Notes: generated from the letters alone by a model not told the origin. Positions 46,794 through 56,327 are shown, counted from the first letter of the stretch. The stretch is 64,000 nucleotides of DNA from Quatrionicoccus australiensis (GCF_020510525.1 NZ_CP075188.1:1178001-1242000), one strand, 5' to 3'. Made by a program: numbers and translations.

Positions 46794-49700
46794 TTATTGG
46801 TGCCGGAGATGTTGGCGAATAACACGAACCAGATCATCGGCAATAATCGGTTTGGCAATGTGTCCAACCATGCCTGCAGCAATGCACTTGTCGCGCTCCT
46901 CCTCAAAGGCGTGCGCCGTTTGGGCAATAATTGGCAAGTCCGGGACTAATGCTAGGATGTGTCGCGTTGCTTCGTAACCGTCCATCTCGGGCATCTGTAA
47001 ATCCATCAGCACGATGTCGTAAGTGCTGCCGCCATCCTGGCGAATCTGCTCGAAGGCCTCCTTGCCGTTGGTGACCAGAACAACCTGTGCGCCTTCTTCG
47101 ATCAGGCAGTCTTCGAGTATGGCCCGGTTGACCGGTTCATCCTCGGCAACCAGGACGGAAATGCCGGCCAGTGCTTTGCCTTCCCGTGATGAATCTGCTC
47201 TCTTTTGAGAGCTTTCCATTGGCGGTGCGACAGGAAGGATCAGCGGTATTGAAAAGGAAAAAGTGCTGCCTGATCCCAAATGGCTTTCGACGCTGATCCG
47301 GCCCCCCATCAGTTCGAGAATTCGCTTGCTGATCGCCAAACCCAAGCCGGTTCCGCCAAAGCGTCGCGATGCAGAAGCATCGGCTTGATGGAAAGCGCTG
47401 AACAACTCGACTAGTTGCGCCTCGCTCATCCCGATTCCGGTATCGCTTACCGTGAAGTGAATTTCATCGTTTGTCCGGGAAACCGATACGGTGATACGCC
47501 CCGATTCAGTGAATTTGACAGCATTTGACAGGATGTTGAGGAGGACCTGGCCTATCCGTAGCGGATCGCTGATGCAAATGGCTGGCAAATCAGGCGCAAC
47601 TTCGAGTTGCAAGGCGAGATTCTTGGCCTGGATGCGGTCGGCAAGAATTTCGATTGTTTGATGGGTGATATCACTCAAGCAGACCTCTGTCTGCTCGATT
47701 TTTAGCTTGCCCGCCTCGATCTTTGAAAAGTCGAGAATGTCGTTAATGACACCCAGTAGCCGCTTTCCTGAGGAAATGATTTTCTGGAAGGCATTCAGAG
47801 CTTTTTCGGGATTGTGGCAATTGCGCAGGCCGATGTCGGCAAATCCCAGAACGCCATTGAGCGGTGTGCGGATTTCGTGGCTCATGTTGGCCAGGAATTC
47901 ACTGCGTATCCTTGCCAGGTTTTCTGCCGCAAGCAGTGCACGCTCACGCGCTTCGCTGGCGGCCCGCTGTTCGCTGATGTCTACGAAACTGGTTACCGCA
48001 CCGGTGATTTCGCCGTTCTTGATCATCGGATGGGTCGCATAAATGACTGCGATGCCATGCCCGTCAGAGTGCCAATAAACTTCGTTGTCGACGCGAATTT
48101 GCTGACCCTGCTGCAATGCACGGTAGCTCGGGCATTCAGATGCCGGATAGAACGTGCCATCGCCCCGGCTGTGATGGAAAAGCGCATGCGCTGATTGCCC
48201 GATGACTTGTTCCGAGGTGTATCCGAGCATGCTGCAAGCAGCCGGGTTAATGAAGGTGATCAGTCCGCCGCGGTCAATGCCGTAGAGGCCGCCGGCACTC
48301 GATTCAAGCAAGTGGCTGGCTTTGGCTTCAATCTCGTTGAGTGCGGTTGTGCGTTCCTCGACCAGGGTTTCAAGATCATGCCGGTAGGCCTCAAGCTCAA
48401 TTTCACCTTTCTTGCGCTCGGTGATGTCGCGAAAGACATTGACTGCTCCGCTGACTTTTCCATCCTGAAGCAGGGCTGAAACGGTATATTCGACCAGAAA
48501 AGACGAGCCATCGCGGCGCCAGTAGCAGTCATCCTTGATGTGTCGTTGCTCGGCATCAAGCATGGTCGCCGTTATCGGGCATTGTGCGGAGGGGAATTCC
48601 TGCCCATTGGCGTAATGGTGGTGCGTCAACGCGTGCAGGTTGCAGCCGATTCCTTCACCTTCCTTCCAGCCCAGCAGTTCGCGGGCTGTTTGGTTGATGA
48701 ATATGATATTGCCTTCCGTGTCGACACCGCAGATACCTTCGCCGACAGACGCCAAGATCAGTTCGATTTTCTGGCGAGCATCTTCTGCTTCCAGGCTGCG
48801 CGCGGCGAGTGCTGCATTCAACTCGTTCAGCTTGTGTTGGGCGAGTTCACGTCTTTGCCAGCTAACATAAGCCTGGCGGGCAAAAAACAGGGTCGCAATC
48901 GAGAACAGCGCTACCAGTCCAAGAATTTTCAAGGAATGGTCACGCCATTCCGCCAGGTAGTCTTCGTCGGCCAGGCCGACAACCAGAAACAGTTCGTGCG
49001 GCTCTATTTTTTGGAAGCGATAAATGCGGCTAATGCTGTCGATGCCCGATGTTGCGTGATAACTGCTTTCTCGCAGGTCAGACTCCAGAAGCCCCCGTAA
49101 TTGTGGAGAAGGGGATGTCGAGCCTGTTTGGGCTCCGACTGGGTCGGCCTTGCTGAAGCGCGCGATCAACTGGCTTCTGTTCCATAAGCCGGAGTTTCCC
49201 TGGTTTCCCAGGTCGAGCTTGGAGAACAGGTTAAGGAAGTAGGCGATGGGCACCGAAATATAGGCTGCACCAGCGAAGGAGCCATCCGGGTTGTTGATGC
49301 GCCGCGCCAGAATGATTGCCGGTTTTTGGCTTAAGCGGCCGAGCAATGGTTGGGAAATGACCAGTCCGCTATCAGGGTTGTTGCGCAGGCGCAGGAAATA
49401 ATCCCGATCAGCATTGTTGCTCTTGGCGATCGTGACATTCGATACAGCGAACAAAACAGCACCGTCGGCATCAGAGATGCGTATACCCAGTGTGCCTGGT
49501 AGATGTGATTGCTGTTGCGTCAGGAAGGCTTCAAGCTTGCTTGATTTGATGCCGCCGAAGGGTTCCTGGCGCTTAACTTCGTCAATCACGTTCAGGAGTG
49601 TGATGTCGATTTGTCTGATGAAACCGGCAATGTTCTGTTCGAGGATCTTGGCGTAGTTCTCGGTCAATCGCTGCGCCTTATCCACCGAACTTTGATGGTC

Positions 49701-49814
49701 TTCGGTGATGACGAGGGTGGCCAGACTGAAAATCAGCAGATTGGCAATCAGGGTGCCCAGCCAGATGAGTCGACCAAACCGTTTGTCGAATTTGCTTTCC
49801 TTGCCAATCACCAT
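46794..49814 (-). CDS. Hybrid sensor histidine kinase (dCache-PAS-PAS-HisKA-HATPase-REC)
   Basis: About 1006 residues from ATG 49814, chosen because AAGGA lies ~10 nt upstream; in-frame starts as far as 50027 exist. An N-terminal membrane helix is followed by a periplasmic dCache sensor, a second helix (ILGLVALFSIATLFFARQAY), two PAS domains (GEGICGVDTEGNIIFINQTA; GGLYGIDRGGLITFINPAAC), the H box FLANMSHEIRTPLNGVLGFA, an ATPase core (GTGLGLAISKRILELMGG) and a C-terminal receiver with Asp in DIVLMDLQMPEMDGYE. No Hpt domain is present, so the phosphate goes to a separate partner not seen here. Confidence 0.9.
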   Translation of the reverse strand: MVIGKESKFDKRFGRLIWLGTLIANLLIFSLATLVITEDHQSSVDKAQRLTENYAKILEQNIAGFIRQIDITLLNVIDEVKRQEPFGGIKSSKLEAFLTQQQSHLPGTLGIRISDADGAVLFAVSNVTIAKSNNADRDYFLRLRNNPDSGLVISQPLLGRLSQKPAIILARRINNPDGSFAGAAYISVPIAYFLNLFSKLDLGNQGNSGLWNRSQLIARFSKADPVGAQTGSTSPSPQLRGLLESDLRESSYHATSGIDSISRIYRFQKIEPHELFLVVGLADEDYLAEWRDHSLKILGLVALFSIATLFFARQAYVSWQRRELAQHKLNELNAALAARSLEAEDARQKIELILASVGEGICGVDTEGNIIFINQTARELLGWKEGEGIGCNLHALTHHHYANGQEFPSAQCPITATMLDAEQRHIKDDCYWRRDGSSFLVEYTVSALLQDGKVSGAVNVFRDITERKKGEIELEAYRHDLETLVEERTTALNEIEAKASHLLESSAGGLYGIDRGGLITFINPAACSMLGYTSEQVIGQSAHALFHHSRGDGTFYPASECPSYRALQQGQQIRVDNEVYWHSDGHGIAVIYATHPMIKNGEITGAVTSFVDISEQRAASEARERALLAAENLARIRSEFLANMSHEIRTPLNGVLGFADIGLRNCHNPEKALNAFQKIISSGKRLLGVINDILDFSKIEAGKLKIEQTEVCLSDITHQTIEILADRIQAKNLALQLEVAPDLPAICISDPLRIGQVLLNILSNAVKFTESGRITVSVSRTNDEIHFTVSDTGIGMSEAQLVELFSAFHQADASASRRFGGTGLGLAISKRILELMGGRISVESHLGSGSTFSFSIPLILPVAPPMESSQKRADSSREGKALAGISVLVAEDEPVNRAILEDCLIEEGAQVVLVTNGKEAFEQIRQDGGSTYDIVLMDLQMPEMDGYEATRHILALVPDLPIIAQTAHAFEEERDKCIAAGMVGHIAKPIIADDLVRVIRQHLRHQ

Positions 49815-50101
49815 TTCAATTCGCATCCTTGGCATGTAGTGAGTGAGGCACGTCGAAATAACTTGCGTCGAGTTTAGCAGTAGCCGGAGCGCTTCCGGTT
49901 GCCAGTGTTTGCAAAGCGGCCAGTGGGTTTTTTGCAAAATGACAGGTGCCTGTCGCCCCCGTTTTCGGCGGGCGCGTGGGGTGTTTGGTGGACGCATGCT
50001 GAAATTGCCTTTAGTGGCGCAGTTCATCTCCCGTTGCTCTCCCGCAGCCCAAGCCCCCTTGGGGTAAAATCGCAGCCTCTCTCCTCATCCGGCGTATCCG
50101 C

Positions 50102-50743
50102 ATGGAATTCCTCGCGCAGTTCATCGATATCGTGCTTCATCTGGACAAGCATCTGGCCTTGCTGGTGCAGCAATACGGCTTGTGGATCTACGGCATTTTG
50201 TTTTTCATCGTCTTTGCCGAAACCGGTTTTGTCGTGACGCCCTTTCTGCCCGGCGATTCGCTGCTGTTCGTGGCCGGGGCGCTGGCTGCGCTGGGCGAGG
50301 GCGGCATGGATATTTTTGTGCTGATCGGCGTGCTGTCGGCGGCCGCGATTCTTGGCAACATGCTCAATTACCAGATCGGCCGCTTTTTCGGGCCCAAGGT
50401 GTTCCACTGGGAGAACTCGCGTTTCTTCAACCGCAATGCGCTGATCAAGACGCATGCCTTTTATGAAAAGCATGGCGGCAAAACGCTGGTGCTGTCGCGC
50501 TTCCTGCCACTGTTCCGGACCTTTGCGCCCTTCGTGGCCGGCATCGGTGCGATGTCCTATGCCCGATTCACGCTGTTCAACCTGATCGGCGCCATCGGCT
50601 GGGTCGTTTCGTTGTGCGCTGCCGGCTACTGGCTGGGCAATATCGCCTGGGTCAAGGCCAATTTGTCGCTGATCATCATCGGTATCGTCGTTTCCTCACT
50701 GGTGCCGATCGGCATCGGTTACCTGAAAACCCGGGAAGCCTGA
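50102..50743 (+). CDS. DedA family membrane protein
   Basis: A 213-residue inner-membrane protein of the DedA/VTT family, thought to act in lipid or undecaprenyl-phosphate flipping. Characteristic parts are GLWIYGILFFIVFAETGFVV, FLPGDSLLFVAGALAA, LGNMLNYQIGRFFG, and the FxRFxPxxR-like LSRFLPLFRTFAPFVAGIG. Four to five membrane segments. It starts a run of closely packed genes: its stop overlaps the next start (TGATG). Confidence 0.92.
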   Translation: MEFLAQFIDIVLHLDKHLALLVQQYGLWIYGILFFIVFAETGFVVTPFLPGDSLLFVAGALAALGEGGMDIFVLIGVLSAAAILGNMLNYQIGRFFGPKVFHWENSRFFNRNALIKTHAFYEKHGGKTLVLSRFLPLFRTFAPFVAGIGAMSYARFTLFNLIGAIGWVVSLCAAGYWLGNIAWVKANLSLIIIGIVVSSLVPIGIGYLKTREA

Positions 50744-51447
50744 TGCGCTGGCTGGTCATCCTGCTGGTGCTCAGCCTGTCGGCCTGTTCGACGCGCCTTG
50801 GCAAGGATGGCCGGACCGAGACTACGGTCGACGCCAAATATCTGATCAAAACCGAGGTCGACCGGATCGCCGATACCGGGCGTGCCGAAGTCATGGGCGG
50901 CCTGATGCTGATTGCCGACAAGCTCTACAAGCGCAATCCCAAGGAATGGAAAAAGGCGGGTCTGGCCAGCCGCGAGGCGGCGCTCGAGCGCCTGAGCCTG
51001 CGCAACCAGCGCAGCTGGCCGGAACTGGCCGGGGCGCGCGAAGGGCCGGCGGCGGCGCTGGCTTTCAGCGAGACGTTCAGTGGCGACCGGGTCGCGGCGT
51101 TGATGTTCGGGCTGTTCAGCATGGCCGACGCGGCTTTCGAGCACAAGGAAGAGTTCTACATCCTCGACGGCCTGAACGAGATCAAGCTCTACAACTGCGC
51201 CCGCAACATGGAGGTGGCGATCTGGAAACTCAGCCAGGACAAGAACTCGCTCGGTGAGCCTTATCTGCTGTCGAACGAGCTCGATCCGGCCAGGCGCAAT
51301 CTTTCCTTCGAGCGCGAGTTCGGGCGCCTGATGGGCATTCTCGATTTTATGGCCAAGGTCGTTGCCGACCGCAATGGCCGCAATTTATCCCGGCTGACCC
51401 AGACGGTGGTCGGCTCGATCTTTTTACCGGTGAGTTTTTTGAAATGA
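50743..51447 (+). CDS. Predicted lipoprotein of unknown function
   Basis: A 234-residue product beginning MRWLVILLVLSLSACSTRLG, a lipoprotein signal with lipobox LSAC (Cys15). The mature part is mostly helical (TEVDRIADTGRAEVMGGLML, FGLFSMADAAFEHKEEFYIL, RRNLSFEREFGRLMGILDFM). I do not recognise the family. It overlaps dedA by 1 nt and purN by 4 nt, so it is co-translated with both, although no functional link is obvious. Confidence 0.8.
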   Translation: MRWLVILLVLSLSACSTRLGKDGRTETTVDAKYLIKTEVDRIADTGRAEVMGGLMLIADKLYKRNPKEWKKAGLASREAALERLSLRNQRSWPELAGAREGPAAALAFSETFSGDRVAALMFGLFSMADAAFEHKEEFYILDGLNEIKLYNCARNMEVAIWKLSQDKNSLGEPYLLSNELDPARRNLSFEREFGRLMGILDFMAKVVADRNGRNLSRLTQTVVGSIFLPVSFLK

Positions 51448-52091
51448 AGAATATCGTCATCCTGATTTCCGGCCGCGGCAGCAACATGGAAGCCCTGATC
51501 GCCGCCCGCGATGCCGGCAATCTGCCGGTCAACATCGCTGCCGTGATCAGCAACCGGCCGGATGCCAAGGGGCTGGAGACGGCGATGAAGGCCGGTATTG
51601 CCACGCATTACATCGACCACAAGGCATTCGCCGGGCGCGAGGCTTTCGATGCCGCGCTGGCCGAATGCATCGACGGCTTTGCGCCGGATCTGGTTGTGCT
51701 CGCCGGTTTCATGCGCATCCTCAGCGAGGGCTTCGTGCGCCATTACGAAGGTCGGCTGATGAATATCCATCCTTCGCTGCTGCCGTCCTTTCCTGGCCTG
51801 CACACGCACCAGCGGGCGCTGGAGGAGGGCGTGCGCATTCACGGCTGCACCGTGCATTTTGTCACGCCGACCCTCGATCACGGCCCGGTCATCATCCAGG
51901 CTGCCGTGCCGGTGCTTGATGCGGATGATGAAGATGCCCTCGCCGCCCGCATCCTGGTGCAGGAACACAAGATCTATCCGCAGGCCGTGCGCTGGTTTGC
52001 CGAAGATCGCCTGCGTCTGGAAAACGGCCGTGTACGCCTGTCGACCGCCCTGGCTGACAGCAGTGTGCTGATTTCGCCCGAGATTCGCTGA
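51444..52091 (+). CDS. purN: Phosphoribosylglycinamide formyltransferase
   Basis: Third step of purine synthesis: formylates GAR using 10-formyl-tetrahydrofolate. The 215-residue protein has the family signature ILISGRGSNMEALI, VISNRPDAKGLE, VVLAGFMRILSEGFV, the catalytic segment MNIHPSLLPSFPGLHTHQRA (Asn and His), and GCTVHFVTPTLDHGPVI with the catalytic Asp. Length is normal. Confidence 0.96.
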   Translation: MKNIVILISGRGSNMEALIAARDAGNLPVNIAAVISNRPDAKGLETAMKAGIATHYIDHKAFAGREAFDAALAECIDGFAPDLVVLAGFMRILSEGFVRHYEGRLMNIHPSLLPSFPGLHTHQRALEEGVRIHGCTVHFVTPTLDHGPVIIQAAVPVLDADDEDALAARILVQEHKIYPQAVRWFAEDRLRLENGRVRLSTALADSSVLISPEIR

Positions 52092-52097
52092 GCCGCA

Positions 52098-53075
52098 ATG
52101 CCCTTTGCCCTGGTTGTCGCATTTGCCGGTTCGTTGGCGCTGCACGCCCTGGCCTTGTTCGGCACCGATCTTGAATTGCCTGGCAGCGAGCCGGAGCCGC
52201 TGGTGCTGCATGCCGAACTGCGCATGCCCTTGCCGCCGCCCGCCGTGCCGGATCCGGTGCAAGCGGCGCGCGAAAAAAAGCCGCGGCCGCTCAAGAAAGT
52301 ACCGCTGACCCGTGCCGCACCGGATGCCGTGAGCCTGGCGCCGGCGCCGGAACTCTTGCCGGTGGAGGAAGCGCCGCCGGAGGAGCAAGCGCCCGAAGTG
52401 TCGACATCGCCGCTGCCGACCGAGCCGCTGCTGCCGGCCAGTGGTGCGATTCGCTACGCGGTCTACAAGACCTCGCTCGGTATGCAGGTCGGGCGCGCCG
52501 AGCATCGCTGGGAGTTCGACGGCGAAGGACATTACCGTCTGACGGCCTTTACCGAAACCAGCGGCCTGGTGGCCTTGATCAAGCCGGTGCGCGTCGACAT
52601 GGAAAGCCGCGGCCGGCTGCTTGCCGGCGGTCTGCAGCCGGAGAGCTATCGCACCTGGAAAAAAAGCGGTGACGAGGAAAATGCTGATTTTGACTGGTCG
52701 ACCGGTCAGGTGCGCCTCAGTCGCGATGGCGGCGTTGCCAACATCGTGCCGGGGACGCAGGACCTGCTGTCGCTGATCTACCAGCTGGCCTACCTGCCGC
52801 ACCCGGAGGAGGGCGGTAGCATCGGTGTCGTCACCGGTCGCAAGTACGACCGCTACGAACTCGACTCGCATGGTGAAGAGCTGATCGAGGTGCCTGCCGG
52901 GCAATTCCTTACCCTGCATTTGCGCGCCGTGGCCGGTGGAACCATAACGGAAATCTGGATTGCGCTCGATGACTCGCGCTTGCCGGTTAAAATTCGCTTT
53001 ACGGATAAAAAGGGCGACAGCTTTGATCAGGTCGCTACAGAAATTGCAATGAAGGTCGAACCGCCTCAACCGTGA
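52098..53075 (+). CDS. DUF3108 domain protein
   Basis: A 325-residue protein with an N-terminal membrane anchor (FALVVAFAGSLALHALALFG), a Pro/Glu-rich stretch (~45-110) reminiscent of TonB-type periplasmic spacers, and a C-terminal DUF3108 domain (IRYAVYKTSLGMQVGRAEHR, GHYRLTAFTETSGLVALIKP, SRLPVKIRFTDKKGDSFDQV). DUF3108 proteins are periplasmic with no established activity. It begins 6 nt after purN, the usual context in several betaproteobacteria as recalled. Confidence 0.85.
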   Translation: MPFALVVAFAGSLALHALALFGTDLELPGSEPEPLVLHAELRMPLPPPAVPDPVQAAREKKPRPLKKVPLTRAAPDAVSLAPAPELLPVEEAPPEEQAPEVSTSPLPTEPLLPASGAIRYAVYKTSLGMQVGRAEHRWEFDGEGHYRLTAFTETSGLVALIKPVRVDMESRGRLLAGGLQPESYRTWKKSGDEENADFDWSTGQVRLSRDGGVANIVPGTQDLLSLIYQLAYLPHPEEGGSIGVVTGRKYDRYELDSHGEELIEVPAGQFLTLHLRAVAGGTITEIWIALDDSRLPVKIRFTDKKGDSFDQVATEIAMKVEPPQP

Positions 53076-53132
53076 GGCGAGCGTCGACCGCTCAGAACCG
53101 GTGCGGCGAATGCCGGCCGTCGATTTAGGAAA

Positions 53133-54398
53133 ATGATGAAAGCTCGCTTTACGCCCGCCCTGTTTGCCCACGCCGAAGCTGTGATCGGCCAGTTGTTGCG
53201 CTTCGAGCACCCGGCCGACGCCGTTGTCTCGCGCTACTTCCGCGATCACCGCGAACTGGGCCACGCCGACCGCGCCTTCGTTGCCGAGACGGTCTTCGCC
53301 GTGCTGCGCCGCGGCCGCAGTCTGGAAGCACGCTGCGCCGGCCAGCTGTCGGATCGTCACCTGCTGCTCGTCGCGCTCGCCGTGACACGCGGCTGGAACC
53401 AGCGCGAACTGGCACCGGTGCTGCGTGCCAACGAGGAAGAATGGCTGGCCACTGCCCGCGCCATGCCGGACAGCGAATTTTCGCCGGCGGTGCGCTGCGA
53501 CCTGCCGGACTGGCTGTACAACAAGCTGGAAGCCCAGTTCGGCGCCGAGGAAACGGAAAAGCTGGCGCACGCGCTGAATCAGCCGGCGCCGCTCGACCTG
53601 CGCGTCAATACGCTGAAGACCAATCGCGATGCGGTGCTCGCCCGCTTTGCCGAAGAAGGCATTGGCGCCGCTGCCGGGCCGCTCTCGCCGACCGCCATTC
53701 GCCTGCGCGAAAAGCCGGCGCTGGCCAAGCATGCGCTCTTCCTCGAAGGCGCTTTCGAAGTGCAGGACGAAGGCAGCCAGTTGCTCGGCTACCTGCTCGA
53801 ACCGCGCCGCGGCGAGATGGTGGTCGATTTCTGCGCCGGCGCCGGCGGCAAGACGCTGCTGCTCGGCGCGCTGATGAAGAACACCGGTCGTCTCTACGCC
53901 TTCGACGTGTCCGACAAGCGCCTCGTCAAGCTCAAGCCGCGCCTGGCGCGCTCTGGCCTGTCCAACGTGCATCCGGCCCGTATCGAGCACGAGCGCGACC
54001 AGAAGATCAAGCGCCTGTCCGGCAAGGCCGACCGCGTGCTGGTCGATGCGCCGTGTTCCGGCCTCGGCACCCTGCGCCGCAATCCCGACCTGAAATGGCG
54101 GCAGAGCGAGGAATCGGTTGCCGAACTGACCGTCAAGCAGGCCGCCATCCTCGATTCGGCGGCGCGCCTGGTACGCCCGGGCGGGCGTCTGGTTTATGCC
54201 ACCTGCAGCCTGTTGACCGCTGAAAACGATGCGATCGTCGAGGACTTCCTGGCGAAGCATCCGGAATTCACGCTGACGCCGGCGTCGACCGTGCTGGCCA
54301 AGCATGGCATCGAGTTCTCCGGCGACCTGCTGCGCCTCTTGCCCAACCAGCACAACACCGACGGTTTCTTCGCCGCCGTTCTCGACCGGAAAGCATGA
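53133..54398 (+). CDS. RsmB/NOP-family RNA (cytosine-5) methyltransferase
   Basis: Predicted rRNA m5C methyltransferase of 421 residues. A helical N-terminal region (~1-140) resembles the NusB-like part of RsmB. The SAM-dependent core has VVDFCAGAGGKTLLLGAL (motif I), ADRVLVDAPCSGLGTLRRNP (motif IV with the release Cys) and VYATCSLLTAEND (motif VI with the catalytic Cys). It could be a paralogue of RsmB rather than RsmB itself, so no symbol is given. The stop overlaps the mscS start (ATGA). Confidence 0.85.
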   Translation: MMKARFTPALFAHAEAVIGQLLRFEHPADAVVSRYFRDHRELGHADRAFVAETVFAVLRRGRSLEARCAGQLSDRHLLLVALAVTRGWNQRELAPVLRANEEEWLATARAMPDSEFSPAVRCDLPDWLYNKLEAQFGAEETEKLAHALNQPAPLDLRVNTLKTNRDAVLARFAEEGIGAAAGPLSPTAIRLREKPALAKHALFLEGAFEVQDEGSQLLGYLLEPRRGEMVVDFCAGAGGKTLLLGALMKNTGRLYAFDVSDKRLVKLKPRLARSGLSNVHPARIEHERDQKIKRLSGKADRVLVDAPCSGLGTLRRNPDLKWRQSEESVAELTVKQAAILDSAARLVRPGGRLVYATCSLLTAENDAIVEDFLAKHPEFTLTPASTVLAKHGIEFSGDLLRLLPNQHNTDGFFAAVLDRKA

Positions 54399-55663
54399 TG
54401 CAGAAAAACCCGGCGCTGCAGCTGTTCAATGATCTTTGGTCGGATATCAACGAGCCCAATTTCATCTGGCAGGTGCTCGCGCTGATCGGCTGCCTGGTCG
54501 TTGCCTACGTGATTGCGCACTGGTGGCGCAGTCGTCACGCCGAAGGGGCCGGGCGCCTGAGCGACGCCGGTTCGCGCCTGGTTTTTCCGCTCACCGGCAT
54601 GATCCTGGTCGGGGCGGCGCGGCTGGCATTGAAGCCTTTCTTTCACGTCAATCTGCTCAAGCTTGCCTTGCCGCTGCTCGGTTCGATGGCCCTGGTGCGC
54701 AGCGTCATCTTCGTGCTGCGTCAGGCCTTCCCGCGCGCTACCTGGCTGACTGCCTGGGAGCGCATCATCGCGGCCGTGGTCTGGAGCTGGCTGGCGCTCT
54801 ACATCACCGATCTCGCACCCTACGTGGTCGACGCGCTGGAGCAGGTCGATTTCGCAATCGGCAAGCAGCGTGTCGATCTGTGGATGATCCTGCATGGCCT
54901 GATCACGGTCTTCCTGACCGTCGTTCTCGCCCTCTGGGTGGCCGGCATCATCGAAGCCCGCCTGATGCGCATCGATACGCTGGACTCCAGCCTGCGCATC
55001 GTCGGCATCCGCGTCGCCAAGGCGCTGCTGACCGTGCTGGCCATTGTCTCCAGCCTGTCGCTGGTCGGCATCGACATGACGGCGCTCTCGGTATTTACCG
55101 GCGCACTCGGTGTCGGGCTCGGTTTCGGTCTGCAGAAAATTGCCAGCAACTATGTTTCCGGCTTCATCATCCTGCTCGACCGCTCGATCCGCCTCGGCAA
55201 CATCATCCAGGTCGGCAGCGAGGGTGGCCAGGTGACGCAGATCACGACGCGCTACACCGTGCTCAAGCATCCGGGCGGTACCGAGTACATCGTGCCCAAT
55301 GAAACGCTGATCGGCAGTGTCGTGCAGAACCAGACCTATTCCGACAGCAGCCTGCGCCTGACGACGACGGTCGGGGTTGCCTATGACAGTGATCTCGATC
55401 TGGCCATGCGTCTGATGGTCGAGGCGGCCGCGGCGCAGGCGCGCGTGCAGAGCGAGCCGCCGCCCAAGGTTTTCCTGACCCAGTTTGCCGACAGCAGCAT
55501 CAATCTCGAACTCGGCTTCTGGATCGAGGATCCGGAAGGCGGCAAGGGCAATGTCGTTTCCGACATCAACCTGGCGATCTGGAAGTCCTTCCGCGCCCAC
55601 GGTGTCGAGATTCCCTTCCCGCAGCGCGACGTGCGCATCGTCAACGAAAAAACGGCGGCCTGA
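54395..55663 (+). CDS. MscS family mechanosensitive channel
   Basis: A 422-residue protein with about four or five membrane segments (to ~240) and the MscS core: ALSVFTGALGVGLGFGLQKI, ASNYVSGFIILLDRSIRLGN, TRYTVLKHPGGTEYIVPNET and LIGSVVQNQTYSD. The soluble end has LGFWIEDPEGGKGNVVSDI, as in MscS-like proteins with a C-terminal vestibule. It lacks the cyclic-nucleotide domain of the channel at 4.3-5.9 kb. It is the last gene of the dedA-to-mscS run. Confidence 0.92.
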   Translation: MMQKNPALQLFNDLWSDINEPNFIWQVLALIGCLVVAYVIAHWWRSRHAEGAGRLSDAGSRLVFPLTGMILVGAARLALKPFFHVNLLKLALPLLGSMALVRSVIFVLRQAFPRATWLTAWERIIAAVVWSWLALYITDLAPYVVDALEQVDFAIGKQRVDLWMILHGLITVFLTVVLALWVAGIIEARLMRIDTLDSSLRIVGIRVAKALLTVLAIVSSLSLVGIDMTALSVFTGALGVGLGFGLQKIASNYVSGFIILLDRSIRLGNIIQVGSEGGQVTQITTRYTVLKHPGGTEYIVPNETLIGSVVQNQTYSDSSLRLTTTVGVAYDSDLDLAMRLMVEAAAAQARVQSEPPPKVFLTQFADSSINLELGFWIEDPEGGKGNVVSDINLAIWKSFRAHGVEIPFPQRDVRIVNEKTAA

Positions 55664-55702
55664 CCGGTGGACCGGTGGCCGCCGTGCCTGGCCGCTGCCG
55701 TT

Positions 55703-55849
55703 TCAGGTCAGCGGCTGCAGGCTGCGCTCGAAGGCGCGCAGTGCCCGTTCCTTGCGGCGCTTGTTGATCGCCCGCGTGGCGTGGGCGATGCGCTGGCCGA
55801 GCTTGTCCAGCTTGAGAAACTTGCCTACCTTGCTTTTCGTCTTTTGCAT
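55703..55849 (-). CDS. Small basic protein (48 residues)
   Basis: Reads MQKTKSKVGKFLKLDKLGQR and then a strongly basic, Arg-rich helix (HATRAINKRRKERALRAFER). It has an ideal ribosome-binding site, AGGAGACGAAC, just before the ATG. No family recognised. Its high Lys/Arg content suggests binding to nucleic acid or to the membrane surface. It lies convergent with mscS, with no other gene between. Confidence 0.65.
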   Translation of the reverse strand: MQKTKSKVGKFLKLDKLGQRIAHATRAINKRRKERALRAFERSLQPLT

Positions 55850-55962
55850 GTTCGTCTCCTTTGTCGATTGCAGGTGAAATCACTCTAGCAAGGTGCAGGT
55901 GGCGAATTTGTCCTGTTTTCTTGGCGGCTTTGTAACGCTTGCTGACTTCCCGCTGGCGAGGC

Positions 55963-55992
55963 AAAAAAAACCCCGCCACGTGGGCGGGGTAA
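55963..55992 (-). terminator. Intrinsic terminator (minus strand)
   Basis: On the minus strand, ACCCCGCC pairs with GGCGGGGT around a short loop and is followed by eight T residues. It ends the two small genes at 56038-56327. Confidence 0.85.
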
Positions 55993-56037
55993 CAGGGAGT
56001 TTCTCGAATGGGGGATTCGAGAGGGAGGTAAAACTGT

Positions 56038-56220
56038 TCAGTGTTTCGTGCGCTGCTTCAGGTAGTGGCGGGCGGCGGCGATGACCACACCGGCGGTGAT
56101 GGCGGCGGCAATTGCTTTCAGCGGTTCCGCCTGGCCTTCGGTAAGCCAGTCATAACCGGCGACACCGACAAATACGCCGAGTGTTTCGCTGACTGGCAAA
56201 CTGCTGCCAAAGGCCATCAC
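56038..56220 (-). CDS. Small single-helix membrane protein (60 residues)
   Basis: Begins MMAFGSSLPVSETLGVFVGV and has a hydrophobic C-terminal helix (AIAAAITAGVVIAAARHYLK). Its ATG overlaps the stop of the gene before it (TGATG) and a strong terminator follows, so it is a bona fide coupled small gene. No family recognised. Confidence 0.6.
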   Translation of the reverse strand: MMAFGSSLPVSETLGVFVGVAGYDWLTEGQAEPLKAIAAAITAGVVIAAARHYLKQRTKH

Positions 56221-56327
56221 TGCACCCGGCAGGCGGTGCTCAGGTTTTGTTGCACTGGCGCGCTGACCAGGCCAAAAAAGTGCTGGCGGGCGGCGGCGAT
56301 GAATTGTTTGATGTTGTTTTCGAGCAT
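56217..56327 (-). CDS. Very small protein (36 residues), coupled to the next
   Basis: MLENNIKQFIAAARQHFFGL then a short polar tail. GAGGAG lies about 8 nt before the ATG at 56327. An in-frame ATG at 56420 would give 67 residues but lacks a ribosome site. The stop overlaps the next ATG (TGATG). The helix looks amphipathic. Function unknown. Confidence 0.55.
   Translation of the reverse strand: MLENNIKQFIAAARQHFFGLVSAPVQQNLSTACRVQ

Noticed and set aside
51261..54353. Antisense open frame of about 1030 codons
   Set aside because: It lies opposite purN, the DUF3108 gene and the RsmB-like gene; its composition is that of a shadow frame.
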